Assembly (NCBI GenBank): GCA_021768485.1
Contig: JAIZVZ010000001.1
Location: 97,505 to 161,504 of the forward strand
DNA length: 64,000 nt
Direction of reading: 5' to 3'
From: Oxalobacteraceae bacterium
Lineage (GTDB): Bacteria > Pseudomonadota > Gammaproteobacteria > Burkholderiales > Burkholderiaceae_D
Part shown: in pieces, positions 19,191-27,981 of the stretch
Layout of the letters: each line of letters opens with the position of its first letter
Numbering within the stretch: the first letter of the stretch is position 1
The notes under the pieces: generated by a model
Database searches by the model: none
Told to the model about the DNA's origin: nothing
Seen by the model: only the letters and a program-made list of their open reading frames with translations
Translations under genes and position numbers: made by a program

Positions 19191-21077
19191 TCATTCTGTG
19201 CCGGTGTTTGTTATGCTGGCAGCCAATTTTTCTTTGACTGCCAGCAAAGCGGGCGGCACACGCGGCGCCAGTTGCGCGAACCAGGCCTTGTGCAAGTCGA
19301 GCTCGGCTTGCCAGGCGCGGCGATCGACGGCCATCAAGGCTGAAAATTGGGCCCGGCTGCATGGCAAACCATCCCAATTGAGGTCTTCGTGGCGCGGCGC
19401 GATGCCGATCCCGTTGTCGCGGCCGCCTGCACTGCCGTTGAGGCGGCCGACGATCCAGTGCAGGATGCGCATGTTTTCGCCAAAACCGGGCCAGAGGAAG
19501 TGGCCCTTGTCATCGGTGCGGAACCAGTTGACGCAATAAATCTTCGGCAAAGGGGCTTGAGCATTTTCGAGCGCCGCGCCGAGCGCCAGCCAGTGCGCAA
19601 AATAGTCGCCCATGTGGTAGCCGATAAAGGGCAGCATGGCAAACGGATCGCGGCGCACGAGGCCGGTCTGGCCGGCGGCGGCGGCCGTGGTTTCCGAGCC
19701 CATGGTGGCGGCCAGGTAGACGCCTTCGGTCCAGTTGCGCGCTTCGCTGACCAGCGGAATGGTGGCAGAGCGGCGGCCGCCGAAAATGAAGGCTGAAATC
19801 GGCACCCCGGCCGGCTCGTCCCAAAGCGGATCGAGCACCGGATTGTGGCTGGCGGCGACCGTGAAGCGCGCATTCGGATGGGCTGCCGGACGGCCGCAAC
19901 CGGGCTGCCAGTCGCGTCCTTGCCAGTCGATCAAATGCGCAGGTGGCGCCGACAGTCCTTCCCACCAGACGTCGCCGTCGTCGGTCAAGGCGACATTGGT
20001 AAAGATGACATCGCGGCCAAGCGCGGCCATGCAGTTGAAATTGCTTTGTTCATTGGTACCGGGCGCGACCCCAAAATAGCCGGCTTCGGGATTGATCGCG
20101 TACAGCCGGCCGTCGCGGCCCGGCTTGATCCAGGCGATATCGTCGCCGACCGTGCTGATGCGCCAGCCGTGAAAAGCCGGCGGCGGGATCAGCATGGCGA
20201 AATTGGTCTTGCCGCAGGCAGAAGGAAAGGCGGCGGCGACATAATGCTTGGCGCCGGGCCGGCCATCGACATCGGGCGCCTGCACGCCCATGATCAGCAT
20301 ATGCTCGGCCAGCCAGCCGCGGCCATCGATGGCGCTGGCCTGGTGCCCGAGATGCGAGGCGAGGCGCAGGGCCAGGCATTTTTTCCCGAGCAAGGCGTTG
20401 CCGCCATAGCCGGAACCGAAAGACCAGATCTCGCATGTCTGCGGAAAATGGACGATGTATTTGGTGCTGTTGCAGGGCCAGGCGACGTCGGCCTGGCCGG
20501 CCGCCAGCGGCGCGCCGACCGAGTGCACGCAGGGGATGAACAGGCCGTCGCTGCCGAGTTCCTCGAACACGGCGCGGCCCATGCGCGTCATGCTGTGCAT
20601 ATTGGCGGCGACATAGGGCGAGTCGGACAGCTCGATGCCGATGCGGGCGAGGTCCGAGCCGAGCGGACCCATCGAAAACGCCATCACGTACATGGTGCGC
20701 CCGCGCATGCAGCCGTCAAACAGCGGCTGCAAGGTGGCGCGCATGAGGTCGGGCGCCATCCAGTTATTGGTCGGACCGGCATCGCCCTGCTGTTCGCTGC
20801 AGATGAAGGTCCGTTCTTCGAGGCGCGCCACATCGCCGGGATCGGAGCGCGCCAGATAGGAATGCGGGCGCAGCGCGGCGTTGAGGGCGATGAGGGTGCC
20901 GGTTTCGAGCATCGTGCGGCACCAGCGACGATATTGTTCAGGCGAGCCGTCGCACCATTCAATGCGTTCGGGGCGCGTGAGGGCGGCGATGGCGCTTATC
21001 CACGCGATGGCTTTTTGATGGGTGACGTAGGCCGGGGCGGCGAGCGCCGCTGCTGCTTCCTGCTTCTGTTGGCTCAT
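19191..21077 (-). CDS. pckG: Phosphoenolpyruvate carboxykinase (GTP)
   Basis: A 628-residue GTP-type PEP carboxykinase, which converts oxaloacetate to PEP in gluconeogenesis. The kinase P-loop [16 protein letters not shown], containing the reactive Cys, is near residue 287; other family segments include [36 protein letters not shown] and [14 protein letters not shown]. The open frame runs 64 codons further upstream, but the ATG at 21077 has GGAG 5 bp before it and begins the normal N-terminus. It is divergent from the dehydrogenase at 21.5 kb, across a 386-bp gap in which I see no gene. Confidence 0.97.
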   Translation of the reverse strand: MSQQKQEAAAALAAPAYVTHQKAIAWISAIAALTRPERIEWCDGSPEQYRRWCRTMLETGTLIALNAALRPHSYLARSDPGDVARLEERTFICSEQQGDAGPTNNWMAPDLMRATLQPLFDGCMRGRTMYVMAFSMGPLGSDLARIGIELSDSPYVAANMHSMTRMGRAVFEELGSDGLFIPCVHSVGAPLAAGQADVAWPCNSTKYIVHFPQTCEIWSFGSGYGGNALLGKKCLALRLASHLGHQASAIDGRGWLAEHMLIMGVQAPDVDGRPGAKHYVAAAFPSACGKTNFAMLIPPPAFHGWRISTVGDDIAWIKPGRDGRLYAINPEAGYFGVAPGTNEQSNFNCMAALGRDVIFTNVALTDDGDVWWEGLSAPPAHLIDWQGRDWQPGCGRPAAHPNARFTVAASHNPVLDPLWDEPAGVPISAFIFGGRRSATIPLVSEARNWTEGVYLAATMGSETTAAAAGQTGLVRRDPFAMLPFIGYHMGDYFAHWLALGAALENAQAPLPKIYCVNWFRTDDKGHFLWPGFGENMRILHWIVGRLNGSAGGRDNGIGIAPRHEDLNWDGLPCSRAQFSALMAVDRRAWQAELDLHKAWFAQLAPRVPPALLAVKEKLAASITNTGTE

Positions 21078-21463
21078 GATGTCTCCAAGACAAAGAAAGA
21101 ATCGGTCCAGGCACGCCGGCACCGCGCCCGACCGCGAGGCGGGCGTCCAGGGCGTCCAATGAGTGCGTGTAATGAGCGCGTGCAACACGCGTGCGAAAAA
21201 GAATGGAATAATGGCTGCGCAGCCAGATGGTGCAGCGCAAGGCAATCGTGGCAAGCGTGCGCCAGGCATGCGGTGCGGCGATCAGATTTCGAGGCAATAG
21301 TCATGCTTGCTCCCGGTGCCGGGGCGGCAAAATCCGAACAGGGACGGCGATTGTACACCCGCCCGTCTGCCTTTGCTGCCTGCGCTGTCAAACCAGAATA
21401 TGGTCACGGTCGGCGACACTATTTCCGTATTTAACTGTTCCCTTATTAGCTATCACGACCCCC
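21078..21463. other. Divergent intergenic gap between pckG and the dehydrogenase
   Basis: A 386-bp GC-rich gap that should hold the promoters of both divergent genes. Reading frames on both strands are open through most of it, but they lack ribosome sites and resemble nothing I know. No strong hairpin or repeat is seen. Confidence 0.5.
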
Positions 21464-22456
21464 ATGAAAATTGCCATACTCGACGATTACCAGGATGCAG
21501 TGCGCACGCTCGACTGCTTTTCCCTGTTGGCCGGGCACGAGGTCAAGGTCTTCCAGCATTCGGTACGCGGCATCGGGCAGCTGGCGATTCGCCTGGCGCC
21601 GTTCGAGGCGCTGGTCTTGATCCGCGAGCGCACGGCGCTGCCGGCGGCCTTGCTGGCCAGGCTGCCGAATTTGCGCATCATTGCCCAGACCGGAAAAATC
21701 GGCGCCCACCTCGATCTCGATGCGGCCACCGGGGCCGGCATCGCGGTGGCCGAGGGGACCGGCGACCCGACGTCGACCGCAGAACTTGCCTGGGCCCTGA
21801 TCCTGGCCGCGCAGCGCAAGATTGTGCCGTATGCCCGCAATCTGAAAGAGGGCCTGTGGCAGGTCGCCTCGACCGCGCCGCAGTTTAACGGCCTGGGCAC
21901 GGGCCTGAAAGGCCGCATGCTAGGCATCTGGGGGTATGGCCGCATCGGCCGTCTGGTGGCTGCGTACGCGCGCGCGTTCGGCATGACGGTGCTGGTGTGG
22001 GGCAGCCAGGCCAGCCGCTCTGCGGCGCAGGCCGACGGTTTTCAGGCGGCGTCCTCGCAACACGAATTTTTCGAGCAGGCCGATATCGTCACGCTGCATT
22101 TGCGGCTGACGGCGGCCACTGCCGCCATCGTCGGCGCGGCCGACCTGGCGCGCATGAAGCCGGATGCCCTGCTGGTCAATACCAGCCGCGCCGAATTGAT
22201 TGCCGACGGCGCGCTTGAGGCGGCGCTGACGGCGGGCCGGCCGGGGGCGGCGGCGCTGGACGTGTTTCGCGGCGAACCGCTGGCCGCCGACAGCGCCTTG
22301 CTGAAGATGCCGATGGTGCTGGCCACGCCGCATCTCGGCTATGTCGAGCGCGATAGCTATGAAACGTATTTTCGTTCGGCCTTCGATAATCTGCTGCGTT
22401 TTGCGCGCGGCGAGCCGGCCAATATCGTCAATCCCGATTATCTGCAGAACGGCTGA
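21464..22456 (+). CDS. D-isomer-specific 2-hydroxyacid dehydrogenase family protein
   Basis: A 330-residue NAD-dependent dehydrogenase (formate/glycerate dehydrogenase superfamily). The substrate domain flanks a Rossmann domain with the motif GIWGYGRIGRLVAAYARAFG at about residues 150-169. The catalytic residues are in place: Arg in VNTSRAELI, the Glu in ALDVFRGEPL, and His in LATPHLGYVERDSYETYF. I begin at the ATG at 21464, which starts the conserved MKIAILDDYQDAV; an upstream in-frame extension is not conserved-looking. The opening ILDDYQ is common in a broad group annotated as phosphoglycerate-dehydrogenase-like; the true substrate is not determined. Confidence 0.92.
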   Translation: MKIAILDDYQDAVRTLDCFSLLAGHEVKVFQHSVRGIGQLAIRLAPFEALVLIRERTALPAALLARLPNLRIIAQTGKIGAHLDLDAATGAGIAVAEGTGDPTSTAELAWALILAAQRKIVPYARNLKEGLWQVASTAPQFNGLGTGLKGRMLGIWGYGRIGRLVAAYARAFGMTVLVWGSQASRSAAQADGFQAASSQHEFFEQADIVTLHLRLTAATAAIVGAADLARMKPDALLVNTSRAELIADGALEAALTAGRPGAAALDVFRGEPLAADSALLKMPMVLATPHLGYVERDSYETYFRSAFDNLLRFARGEPANIVNPDYLQNG

Positions 22457-22462
22457 AGGATG

Positions 22463-22490
22463 GCCGATTGCCGATTGTTGATTGTCGATT
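22463..22490. repeat. 7-bp tandem repeat, 4 copies
   Basis: GCCGATT, GCCGATT, GTTGATT and GTCGATT follow one another just after the dehydrogenase stop codon. It is a short, degenerate array with no evident function. Confidence 0.6.
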
Positions 22491-22578
22491 GCGCCCGAGA
22501 TGGCTTTGCCGACGGTGCCGGTAACGGTGCCGAAAATGGCAAAAAGCGGGCAAAAAGCCTTCAGGGCTTGCCGCTTCG

Positions 22579-22613
22579 CCCGCAGTCCACCAGTTGCGGC
22601 AGTGGACTGCGGG
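22579..22613. terminator. Strong hairpin between convergent genes, no T-tract
   Basis: CCCGCAGTCCAC (22579-22590) is perfectly repeated inverted as GTGGACTGCGGG (22602-22613), with an 11-nt loop. It lies between the dehydrogenase (+) and the M28 peptidase (-). It lacks a T-run, so it may be a transcript-end stabiliser instead of an intrinsic terminator. Confidence 0.5.
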
Positions 22614-22670
22614 TGGCGGTCTTTCAGATAAAAACCGCCTCGGGCATGACAGTCTGAACTGTCTGCAAAC

Positions 22671-24371
22671 TTAGTTCGCCGCTTTCATCATCGCATCGCG
22701 CGCGGCCTTGAATTCGGCGTTGGCACGCCATTGCGGATAGCTGTTGCCCTGCGCGATATCGTAGCCGATATCGAACAGGATGCGGATATCGTCGACCGCG
22801 CCGTTCAAATCCCAGTCGGCCCGCACGATGTCGCTGACCTTGTGATAGTCGTGGCCGGTGTACTCGTCGGCCTTTTGCATGCCGTAGCCGGCCGGCTTGC
22901 CGATGAACTGGGTGCCGCCGCCGAGATAGACGCCGGGCACGCCGACTTTGGCCAGTTCGAACTGGTCGGCGCGATAAAACGAACCGGCCTCCTGGCGCGC
23001 ATCGTCAACCGCAGTGCGGCCGTGGGCTTTGGCGTATTTGCGCACCAGGTCGTCGGTGCTCGATTTGCCGGAACCGGTGATCGAGACGTCGCTGGTGCGG
23101 CCCCAGGTATTGATGCCGTCGATATTGATGTTGACCAGTGTGCGTTTCAAAGGATAGAGCGGATGCGTGGCGTAATACTGGGCGCCCAGCAAGCCGCGTT
23201 CTTCCGCCGTGGTGGCGACGAAGACGATGGTGCGCTTGGGCGCGACCGGCAGCGATTTGAAGGCCTTGGCCAATTCCAGCAAGGCGCCGACACCGGAGGC
23301 ATTGTCGCGCGCGCCGTGGAAGATCTGATTGGTGCGCGGGCCCGGCAGGCTGGTATCGATGCCGAAGTGATCCCAGTGGGCGCTGATGACGATGTATTCG
23401 TTTTTCAAGACCGGATCGCTGCCTTCGATCTTGCCGACGACATTATTCGAGGCGATTTCTTGCCGTTTGCTTTCCAGCGCAAAATTGGCGGTCGTGCCCA
23501 GGCTGATCGGCTTGAAGTTCGGCGACAGCGCCGCCTGCTTGAGCTGCTCGTAATCGTGGCCGCTGGCGCGCAGCATCTCTTTGGCGCGGTCCAGTTGCAT
23601 CCAGCTTGGCACGGCCGGATAGTTGCTCGGATCGCCATCGGTCTTGACCGTGAAGTTTTCGCGCGACCAGCTGTTGCGGATCACTTCATAAGGATAAGAC
23701 GCCGGTTTGGTTTCGTGGATGATGATGGCGGCGGCGGCGCCGAGTTTGGCCGCGATTTCATACTTATAGGTCCAGCGCCCGTAATAGGTCATGGCTTTGC
23801 CGCCGAACATGTTCGGATCGAGTTTGCTCGGGTCTTTCGGGTCGACAACCGGCGGATCGTTGATCAGCATGACCAGCGTCTTGCCTTTCATATCCATGCC
23901 CTTGTAATCGTCCCAGTGGTATTCGGGGGCGATCACGCCATAGCCGACAAACACCATGTCGGAATTGAGTTTCAAGCTGGTCTGGGCGCGCGGCGACCAG
24001 GCCACGAAATCGTCGGGAAATTTCAGCGTTGTGTTCTTGCCGGCGATCGAATAAGACAGTTGCGGCGCCGACAAGGTGCTCACCAGAGGCACTTTTTGGA
24101 AATAGGTGCCGTCCGGATTGCCGGGCGCCAGGCCTAGCGTGGCAAACTGCGCAGCGATATAGGCGATCGTGGTCGCTTCGCCCTTGGTGCCCGGCGAGCG
24201 GCCTTCGAACTCGTCCGAGGCCAGCGTCGTGATCGTACCGAGCAGGCTGCTGGTATTAATCGTGTTTTCGGCCTGGCTCACGACATCGGTCTTGACTGTC
24301 GCCGTGCCGGCGCAGGCGGCGCCGCTGGCGATCGCCATTGCCGTGATTGCAGGCAATAAAATCTTGTTCAT
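22671..24371 (-). CDS. Secreted M28 family zinc aminopeptidase with PA domain
   Basis: A 566-residue exported peptidase. A signal peptide (about 1-21, AITAMAIASGAACAG) is followed by the start of the catalytic domain, a PA insertion (about 130-290) and the rest of the M28 zinc domain. The expected ligands are present: His and Asp in ISAHWDHFGID and GARDNASGVGALLE, the Glu pair in ATTAEERGLLGAQYY, Asp in NINIDGINTWGR, and the final His in TGHDYHKVSD. M28 enzymes of this form are dizinc aminopeptidases acting outside the cytoplasm. The region around the cleavage site (SGAACAG) could also be read as a lipoprotein signal. Monocistronic. Confidence 0.93.
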   Translation of the reverse strand: MNKILLPAITAMAIASGAACAGTATVKTDVVSQAENTINTSSLLGTITTLASDEFEGRSPGTKGEATTIAYIAAQFATLGLAPGNPDGTYFQKVPLVSTLSAPQLSYSIAGKNTTLKFPDDFVAWSPRAQTSLKLNSDMVFVGYGVIAPEYHWDDYKGMDMKGKTLVMLINDPPVVDPKDPSKLDPNMFGGKAMTYYGRWTYKYEIAAKLGAAAAIIIHETKPASYPYEVIRNSWSRENFTVKTDGDPSNYPAVPSWMQLDRAKEMLRASGHDYEQLKQAALSPNFKPISLGTTANFALESKRQEIASNNVVGKIEGSDPVLKNEYIVISAHWDHFGIDTSLPGPRTNQIFHGARDNASGVGALLELAKAFKSLPVAPKRTIVFVATTAEERGLLGAQYYATHPLYPLKRTLVNINIDGINTWGRTSDVSITGSGKSSTDDLVRKYAKAHGRTAVDDARQEAGSFYRADQFELAKVGVPGVYLGGGTQFIGKPAGYGMQKADEYTGHDYHKVSDIVRADWDLNGAVDDIRILFDIGYDIAQGNSYPQWRANAEFKAARDAMMKAAN

Positions 24372-24479
24372 ACACCCCCCACATTGTTGTCAGATAGGTA
24401 TTTTGACACACACGCGGCGGCCATTGCCGAAATTGGCGTTCAGCCGGTGAAGGCGGTTTTTTTGGCGAGGGGGGAAATA

Positions 24480-25229
24480 TTACGGTGTGCCGGCGAAATT
24501 GGGCGCGGCCTGCGGCAATGCCTGCGTTGTATGGCGGTTGCCGGTCCACAAGCCGGCCCAGCCGGGCGGCCAGCCCAGTGGCGCGCCGTCATACGGCTGC
24601 ACGCCGCCGCGCACGGCCACGACCGGCACCGGTTGCACCACGCCGTCGGCGCTGGTGCTCATGTTCAGGCTATACATATAGTCGGGCAGCAAGGCATCGC
24701 ACATGCCGGCGAACCAGGCGCTGTGAGCTTCGTCCTCGCCCAATGCCTGGGCCAGGCCCTGCGGATCGAATTTGGCCAGCGCATGCACGAGCTCGTCGGT
24801 GCTCGCGCCCGGCGCATCGCCCCAGCCCATGACGGGATTGAAATTGTATTCGGCACCCGAACCGTACCAGCCCTCGCGCCAGGGCCGTTGCATCCAGTTG
24901 CGCTGGCCGGCAAACAGATGCCAGCGCCAGTGCACGCCCGACTGCTTGGGCCAGGAATACAGATACAGTTTTTGATAACCGGCCTCGTGCAATTGGCGCA
25001 CCATGGCCATCAGGCGCGCGTGCGGCATGCGCGCCGGCGGTGCGCGGCGAAACAGGATCGCCTCGCCATCGGCATGTTGCACCTGGTCGGTCGACAGGTT
25101 CAAGTCCAGCGTGCGGCCCTCGTCGCCGAAGCGGGCCGTGATCCAGCCGGTCAGCAAATTGATGGTCGTGACGACGCCGTAACCGCGATAGCGGTGAAAA
25201 ATGACGGTGCCGGGCGCAAGTGGTTTCAT
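24480..25229 (-). CDS. Hypothetical protein, unknown function
   Basis: A 249-residue soluble protein starting at the ATG at 25229 (MKPLAPGTVIFHRYRGYGVV). An in-frame ATG at 25283 would add 18 residues; neither has a convincing ribosome site. The first 70 residues look like a small beta-rich SH3-like domain (VIFHRYRGYGVVTTINLLTG, then WITARFGDEGRTLDL). The rest is rich in Trp, Tyr and Gly (WPKQSGVHWRWHLFAG, WREGWYGSGAEYNFNP). There is no signal peptide or membrane segment. I do not recognise the family. It stands between the M28 peptidase (same strand, 108 bp away) and the divergent asparaginase-like gene. Confidence 0.7.
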   Translation of the reverse strand: MKPLAPGTVIFHRYRGYGVVTTINLLTGWITARFGDEGRTLDLNLSTDQVQHADGEAILFRRAPPARMPHARLMAMVRQLHEAGYQKLYLYSWPKQSGVHWRWHLFAGQRNWMQRPWREGWYGSGAEYNFNPVMGWGDAPGASTDELVHALAKFDPQGLAQALGEDEAHSAWFAGMCDALLPDYMYSLNMSTSADGVVQPVPVVAVRGGVQPYDGAPLGWPPGWAGLWTGNRHTTQALPQAAPNFAGTP

Positions 25230-25323
25230 GAGGCAGGCGGACAGATCGGGCCGATAAAAGTGACAGTGTACCGGATCGCGCACGGCTATAATAAGTCCTT
25301 GACCGATTTTTTATCTTTGCACC

Positions 25324-25812
25324 ATGACATTACGCATTCTTGCCACCGGCGGCACCTTCGACAAACATTACAATGAAATCAAAGGCGAGCTCGGTTTTGG
25401 CAACAGTCATCTCCGAGACGTCATTGCCCGCACGCGGATGACGATTCCGGTTGCGCTGCAATTGCTGGAATTGAAAGATTCGCTCGACATGGGCGAGGCC
25501 GACCGCCAGCAGGTCCGGGCTGCCTGCGCCGCCTCGGCCGAGACGGCCATCGTCATCATCCACGGCACCGATACTATGCGCGAGACGGCCGAAGTGCTCG
25601 GCGCGGCGCAGCTGGCCAAGTGCATCGTGCTGACCGGCGCCATGATTCCCTATGAAATTGCCGGCTCCGACGCCTTGTTCAATTTCGGTTTTGCCTGCGC
25701 GGCCGCGCAAATTCTGGCGCCGGGCGTGTATGTGGCGATGAATGGCCAGGTTTTTGCCTGGGACAATGTGCAAAAAAATCGCGCGGCCGGCGTTTTCCAG
25801 GCGCCCGCCTGA
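25324..25812 (+). CDS. Single-domain asparaginase-like protein
   Basis: A 162-residue protein equal to the N-terminal domain of type I/II L-asparaginases alone. It has both catalytic threonine motifs: ILATGGTFDKHYN near the start (normally TGGTI) and IIHGTDTMRETAEVL (normally HGTDTM), plus the following LTGAMIPYEIAGSDALFN. Full asparaginases are about 330 residues and need the C-terminal domain for tetramer assembly; here the protein ends cleanly with a stop and there is no frame for that domain downstream. It is a complete small protein, not an obvious truncation. Whether it hydrolyses asparagine is open. The LysE-type exporter begins 11 bp later, so the two are probably cotranscribed. Confidence 0.85.
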   Translation: MTLRILATGGTFDKHYNEIKGELGFGNSHLRDVIARTRMTIPVALQLLELKDSLDMGEADRQQVRAACAASAETAIVIIHGTDTMRETAEVLGAAQLAKCIVLTGAMIPYEIAGSDALFNFGFACAAAQILAPGVYVAMNGQVFAWDNVQKNRAAGVFQAPA

Positions 25813-25822
25813 GTTCGCCAGC

Positions 25823-26485
25823 ATGCTTTTTCATACCTGGATCACCTTCGTGCTGGCAGCCTGCATCATCGCCATCTCGCCCGGCTCGGGGGCGGTGTTG
25901 TCGATGTCGCACGGCCTGGCCTATGGCGTGCGTAAAACCAGCGCCACCATTTGCGGTCTGCAGCTCGGTTTGCTGCTGGTGCTGGCCATTGCCGGCGCCG
26001 GCGTCGGCTCGCTGCTGCTGGCCTCGGAAGTGGCGTTCAGCATTGTCAAGGTGATCGGTGCGCTATACCTGATCTATCTGGGCTGGAGCCAGTGGCGCTC
26101 GCGCGTGGCGGTCGACGCCGGTGCCGGCATTGTGTTGCGCGAGGTCGGCGAATCGGCCAAGCCGCAGCCGCCCTCGCTGCGCAAGCGCATGCTGACCGGG
26201 TTCTTGACCAATGCGACCAACCCCAAGGGCATCATCTTCATGGTCGCGGTCTTACCGCAATTTATTTCGCGCCAGGCGCCGCTGCTGCCGCAGTTGCTGA
26301 TTTTGGCGGTCACCATGAGTACCATCGATATGCTCGTCATGCACGGTTATGCGCTGGCGTCGTCATCGATGCAGCGCTTTTTTCGCGATGCCCGCGCCCG
26401 CAAAAGGCAAAACCGCTTTTTCGGCGGTCTGCTGATGGCGGTCGGCGCTGCCCTGTTTTTCGTCAAGCGCAGCAGCCAAAGTTGA
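25823..26485 (+). CDS. LysE/RhtB family amino acid exporter
   Basis: A 220-residue inner-membrane protein with six hydrophobic segments. The N-terminal family signature AISPGSGAVLSMSHGLAYGV is clear, followed by GLQLGLLLVLAIAGAGVG and, in the second half, LTGFLTNATNPKGIIFMVAV. Such proteins export amino acids or homoserine lactones by proton antiport. The ATG at 25823 is chosen; the frame stays open upstream through the end of the asparaginase-like gene. Pairing of an asparaginase-like enzyme with an amino acid exporter might mean both act on the same amino acid pool, which is inference. Confidence 0.92.
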   Translation: MLFHTWITFVLAACIIAISPGSGAVLSMSHGLAYGVRKTSATICGLQLGLLLVLAIAGAGVGSLLLASEVAFSIVKVIGALYLIYLGWSQWRSRVAVDAGAGIVLREVGESAKPQPPSLRKRMLTGFLTNATNPKGIIFMVAVLPQFISRQAPLLPQLLILAVTMSTIDMLVMHGYALASSSMQRFFRDARARKRQNRFFGGLLMAVGAALFFVKRSSQS

Positions 26486-26520
26486 GGCGTCGGAGTTGAC
26501 GTGCCGGACTTGAAGTGCCG

Positions 26521-26576
26521 GAGTCGAAGGGGCAGAGTCGAAGGGGCAGAGTCGAAGGGGCAGAGTCGAAGGGGCG
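26521..26576. repeat. 14-bp tandem repeat, 4 copies
   Basis: GAGTCGAAGGGGCA is repeated three times exactly and a fourth time with one change at the last base. It lies between the lysE-like gene and a convergent small gene, and is followed by a doubled CCTTGATTCAG. There are no spacers, so it is not CRISPR. Confidence 0.9.
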
Positions 26577-26646
26577 GCCTTGATTCAGCCTTGATTCAGC
26601 GTTGATGCCGGCTTGATGTCTGAGCGATGACGATTCGAGGCCGCTT

Positions 26647-26973
26647 TCAGCTGTAGCGCGAGCCCGGCCTGGGCAGCGGTTGATAGTGCGCCAGCGCGCT
26701 GTGGATGCGCACGACGGCGGCGATCAGCTGGCCGACCATGGCATCGTCGAGCGCGCCGATGCTTGTTTCGAGCGCGTTGCGGTCAATCGGGCCGAGGCCG
26801 CACAGCAGCGCCACGCTGATCAGCTCGAAGTCGCCCTGGCTTTCGGCCGGCAATTCCTTTTTGCGCAAATTGACCAGTGTCGGACCGCAGGCGCGGCGCA
26901 GGCGCTCGCGCTGGGTCCCGGGACCAGCCAGAATTTGCAGGGCCATTTCGAATTCACGCCATGCTTGCGACAT
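26647..26973 (-). CDS. Small hypothetical protein
   Basis: A 108-residue soluble protein with mostly helical character (SQAWREFEMALQILAGPGTQ at the start, ALETSIGALDDAMVGQLIAA near the middle). The frame extends 18 codons upstream, but GGAAGA stands before the ATG at 26973, which I take as the start. No motif or family recognised. It is divergent from folE, across a 326-bp gap in which I see no other gene. Confidence 0.7.
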   Translation of the reverse strand: MSQAWREFEMALQILAGPGTQRERLRRACGPTLVNLRKKELPAESQGDFELISVALLCGLGPIDRNALETSIGALDDAMVGQLIAAVVRIHSALAHYQPLPRPGSRYS

Positions 26974-27299
26974 GATTCTTCCCTTTTTCATGCATGGAAA
27001 AGGTATCTTACAAAAATTGTCCGGCATATAGTCCGCGAAGATGGACGCCGGTGATCCAAGTCAAATCGACGATGTAAAATCGCGACAGCTTGTGGCAGGC
27101 GCCGGAAAGTGCAAAGATAAGCATCTTTTATGCAGTGCGCTGGCGTTCGTGCACTTGCGCGGTGCGCCGCGCGCGGCAACCGACGCCACATTTCTATATA
27201 CTAGCTGGCCGCTGCCGATTAATTGCCGGCGGTTGTTTGGGCGCTTGTGCCGTACTGGTGCACGGGCGCCGCATTTTGATTTCATTTACGATTGTGACC

Positions 27300-27866
27300 A
27301 TGGCCGAACACGAATTTTCCGAAAACGACTGGCGCCGCTTGCTGGCGTCTCTGGGTGAAGACCCCGACCGTCCCGGTCTGGCCGAGACCCCGCAGCGCGT
27401 TGCCAAGGCCTGGAAGCACTGGACCTCGGGTTATGCGCAAGACCCGCACGAACTGCTCAAGGCATTTGAAGACGGCGCCGAAGAATACAATGAGCTGATT
27501 GTGGTGCGCGGCATCCCCGTGTATAGCCACTGCGAACATCATCTGGCGCCGTTTTTCGGCAAAGCGACCATCGGCTATCTGCCCAACGGCAAAATCGTCG
27601 GCCTGTCGAAGTTGACGCGGCTGGTCGACTGTTTCGCCAAGCGCCTGCAGGTGCAGGAAAGGATGACGATACAGATCGCCAATGCCTTGATGGAGGTGCT
27701 CGAACCGAAGGCGGTCGGCGTGGTCGTGCGCTGTCGTCACATGTGCATGGAAAGCCGCGGCATCCGCACGCCCGGCGAAGAAACGATTACCTCGGCCATG
27801 CTCGGCGAACTGCAACCGAATCTGGCGCTGCGCACCGAATTTCTGGCCCTGGCGCGCGAGTCCTGA
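27300..27866 (+). CDS. folE: GTP cyclohydrolase I
   Basis: A 188-residue FolE, the first enzyme of tetrahydrofolate and tetrahydrobiopterin synthesis, turning GTP into 7,8-dihydroneopterin triphosphate. The zinc and catalytic residues are in YSHCEHHLAPFFGKATIGYL and RCRHMCMESRGI; the central helix KLTRLVDCFAKRLQVQERMT is typical. The ATG at 27300 gives the normal length. The upstream frame is open for 70 more codons but carries nothing family-like. It stands alone; a 13-bp repeat array follows the stop codon. Confidence 0.97.
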   Translation: MAEHEFSENDWRRLLASLGEDPDRPGLAETPQRVAKAWKHWTSGYAQDPHELLKAFEDGAEEYNELIVVRGIPVYSHCEHHLAPFFGKATIGYLPNGKIVGLSKLTRLVDCFAKRLQVQERMTIQIANALMEVLEPKAVGVVVRCRHMCMESRGIRTPGEETITSAMLGELQPNLALRTEFLALARES

Positions 27867-27891
27867 GCGGCGCGGCCGGGCCGCTGGCCGG

Positions 27892-27930
27892 GCGTGCTCA
27901 ATCAGCGTGCTCAATCAGCGTGCTCAATCC
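27892..27930. repeat. 13-bp tandem repeat, 3 copies
   Basis: GCGTGCTCAATCA occurs twice exactly, then once ending in C, directly after the folE stop codon and before the thioredoxin-fold gene. Confidence 0.85.
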
Positions 27931-27981
27931 GCGCGGCTGGTCAGCTTGCTTAGTTATTAATAACAAAAACAGGATGTTCGC

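Noticed and set aside
19845..21434. Plus-strand open frame of 529 codons opposite pckG
   Set aside because: Antisense shadow; its composition mirrors pckG codons, and no start signal is present.
22460..22657. 65-codon plus-strand open frame after the hydroxyacid dehydrogenase
   Set aside because: It begins in a 7-bp tandem repeat, runs through a strong hairpin, and has no ribosome site or protein-like composition.
26521..26576. CRISPR-like array
   Set aside because: The 14-bp units are directly adjacent with no spacers, and no cas genes are present.
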